This document shows positions 63,811 through 64,000 of a stretch of DNA of 64,000 nt, in pieces. Source of the DNA: an uncultured Prevotellaceae bacterium (GTDB lineage Bacteria > Bacteroidota > Bacteroidia > Bacteroidales > Bacteroidaceae); NCBI GenBank assembly GCA_900319225.1, contig ONNV01000008.1, positions 52,921-116,920 of the forward strand, given 5' to 3'. A model generated the notes under the pieces. It searched no databases, was not told the origin of the DNA, and saw only the letters and a program-made list of their open reading frames with translations. The first letter of the stretch is position 1, and each line of letters begins with the position of its first letter. Both the position numbers and the translations under genes were made by a program.

Positions 63811-63957
63811 CCGTAGCCGGACTATGGGGTTGGAGAGATCATCAGTGCAGGGGCGTAAAGCGTAGTGCCCTGGAGAGACCGTTAAGAACATCGTGGCGTT
63901 CAACGACTTTTAGATTTGCACCGTGATTCCAATATGGGTAATTACGGTGCTCTTTTT
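63811..63957 (+). ncRNA. Candidate small RNA or attenuated leader at the window edge
   Basis: No ORF. A -7-like TCCCTTTG (63803-63810) is followed by about 140 bases and a strong terminator: GCACCGT(G)ATT at 63918-63928 pairs with AATTACGGTGC at 63940-63950, then TCTTTTTATTTTTG. Upstream, CAGGG and CCCTG (about 63832 and 63860) form a stem, and TGGAGAGA(T/C)C occurs twice on either side, giving a stem with a large internal loop. It could be a free small RNA, possibly 6S-like, or the leader of a gene beyond the window. Confidence 0.45.
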
Positions 63958-64000
63958 ATTTTTGTATCTGAAGTGAAACAACCGGTTTGAATGAACTAGT

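Overview
The window reads as a chromosomal segment of a Bacteroidales bacterium, plausibly Prevotellaceae-like; genus is not claimed. Supporting signs are Bacteroidetes-type promoters (TAnnTTTG -7 boxes, often with a TTG/TTTG about 19-23 bases upstream), the rlmN-DUF4837-pdxA order, the sigma54-type regulator-lptE-small protein-secG order, a C10 (streptopain) protease, DUF1846, and many lipobox signal peptides. I see no tRNA or rRNA gene, phage, transposase or CRISPR array.

Layout. 0-4.7 kb: ribosomal protein S1 and a large MG2-type secreted protein. 4.7-10 kb: DUF1846 protein, Sfp-type phosphopantetheinyl transferase, then an opposing operon of lipoprotein flavodoxin, AmpG-like permease and BadF-family amino-sugar kinase. 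10-14.6 kb: an operon of glutathione peroxidase, OhrR-type MarR regulator, AraC regulator, TonB-dependent receptor and calycin-like lipoprotein, whose promoter lies inside a pair of matching palindromic operators. 14.7-21.4 kb: a probable wall-sugar recycling island (AmgK-like kinase fused to a RapZ C-terminal domain, MurU-like uridylyltransferase, AlkD-like protein) facing a GalT/HIT-like-SpoIID fusion and a family 2 glycosyltransferase. 21.5-28.9 kb: one long operon, rlmN, DUF4837 lipoprotein, pdxA and then five coupled genes that look like a CDP-alcohol phospholipid pathway (nucleotidyltransferase, ATP-grasp, CDP-alcohol phosphatidyltransferase, flippase-like membrane protein, HAD hydrolase).

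28.9-46.4 kb: a surface and protease segment bounded by two repeat arrays. Each array is exactly 460 bp and holds six 45-bp palindromic units at an 83-bp period; the two are in opposite orientation. Inside are a CE1-type esterase, a membrane-anchored AraC regulator, a 2352-residue CUB/GLUG-repeat surface protein followed by a 45-residue peptide gene, a C10 protease, an S9 dipeptidyl peptidase and a RelA whose hydrolase domain is degenerate. 46.5-52.6 kb: the lptE-secG operon and a four-gene cluster (PhnW-like aminotransferase, CDP-glycerol glycerophosphotransferase-like protein, LicD, TagD-like cytidylyltransferase) that looks like a CDP-activated glycan decoration pathway with unknown substrate. 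52.6-57.5 kb: ROK kinase and MINPP-like phosphatase, divergent from transketolase and RpiB through superimposed promoters. 57.5-64 kb: a hairpin-rich intergenic region, a GH43 lipoprotein, a LolA-like gene framed by two identical 35-bp perfect palindromes, a DUF4153 membrane operon and a possible small RNA with a clear terminator.

The most original signals are the paired 83-bp arrays, the AmgK-RapZ fusion with its wall-recycling neighbours, the two CDP-alcohol clusters, and several promoters placed so close to the start codon that the mRNA should be leaderless.
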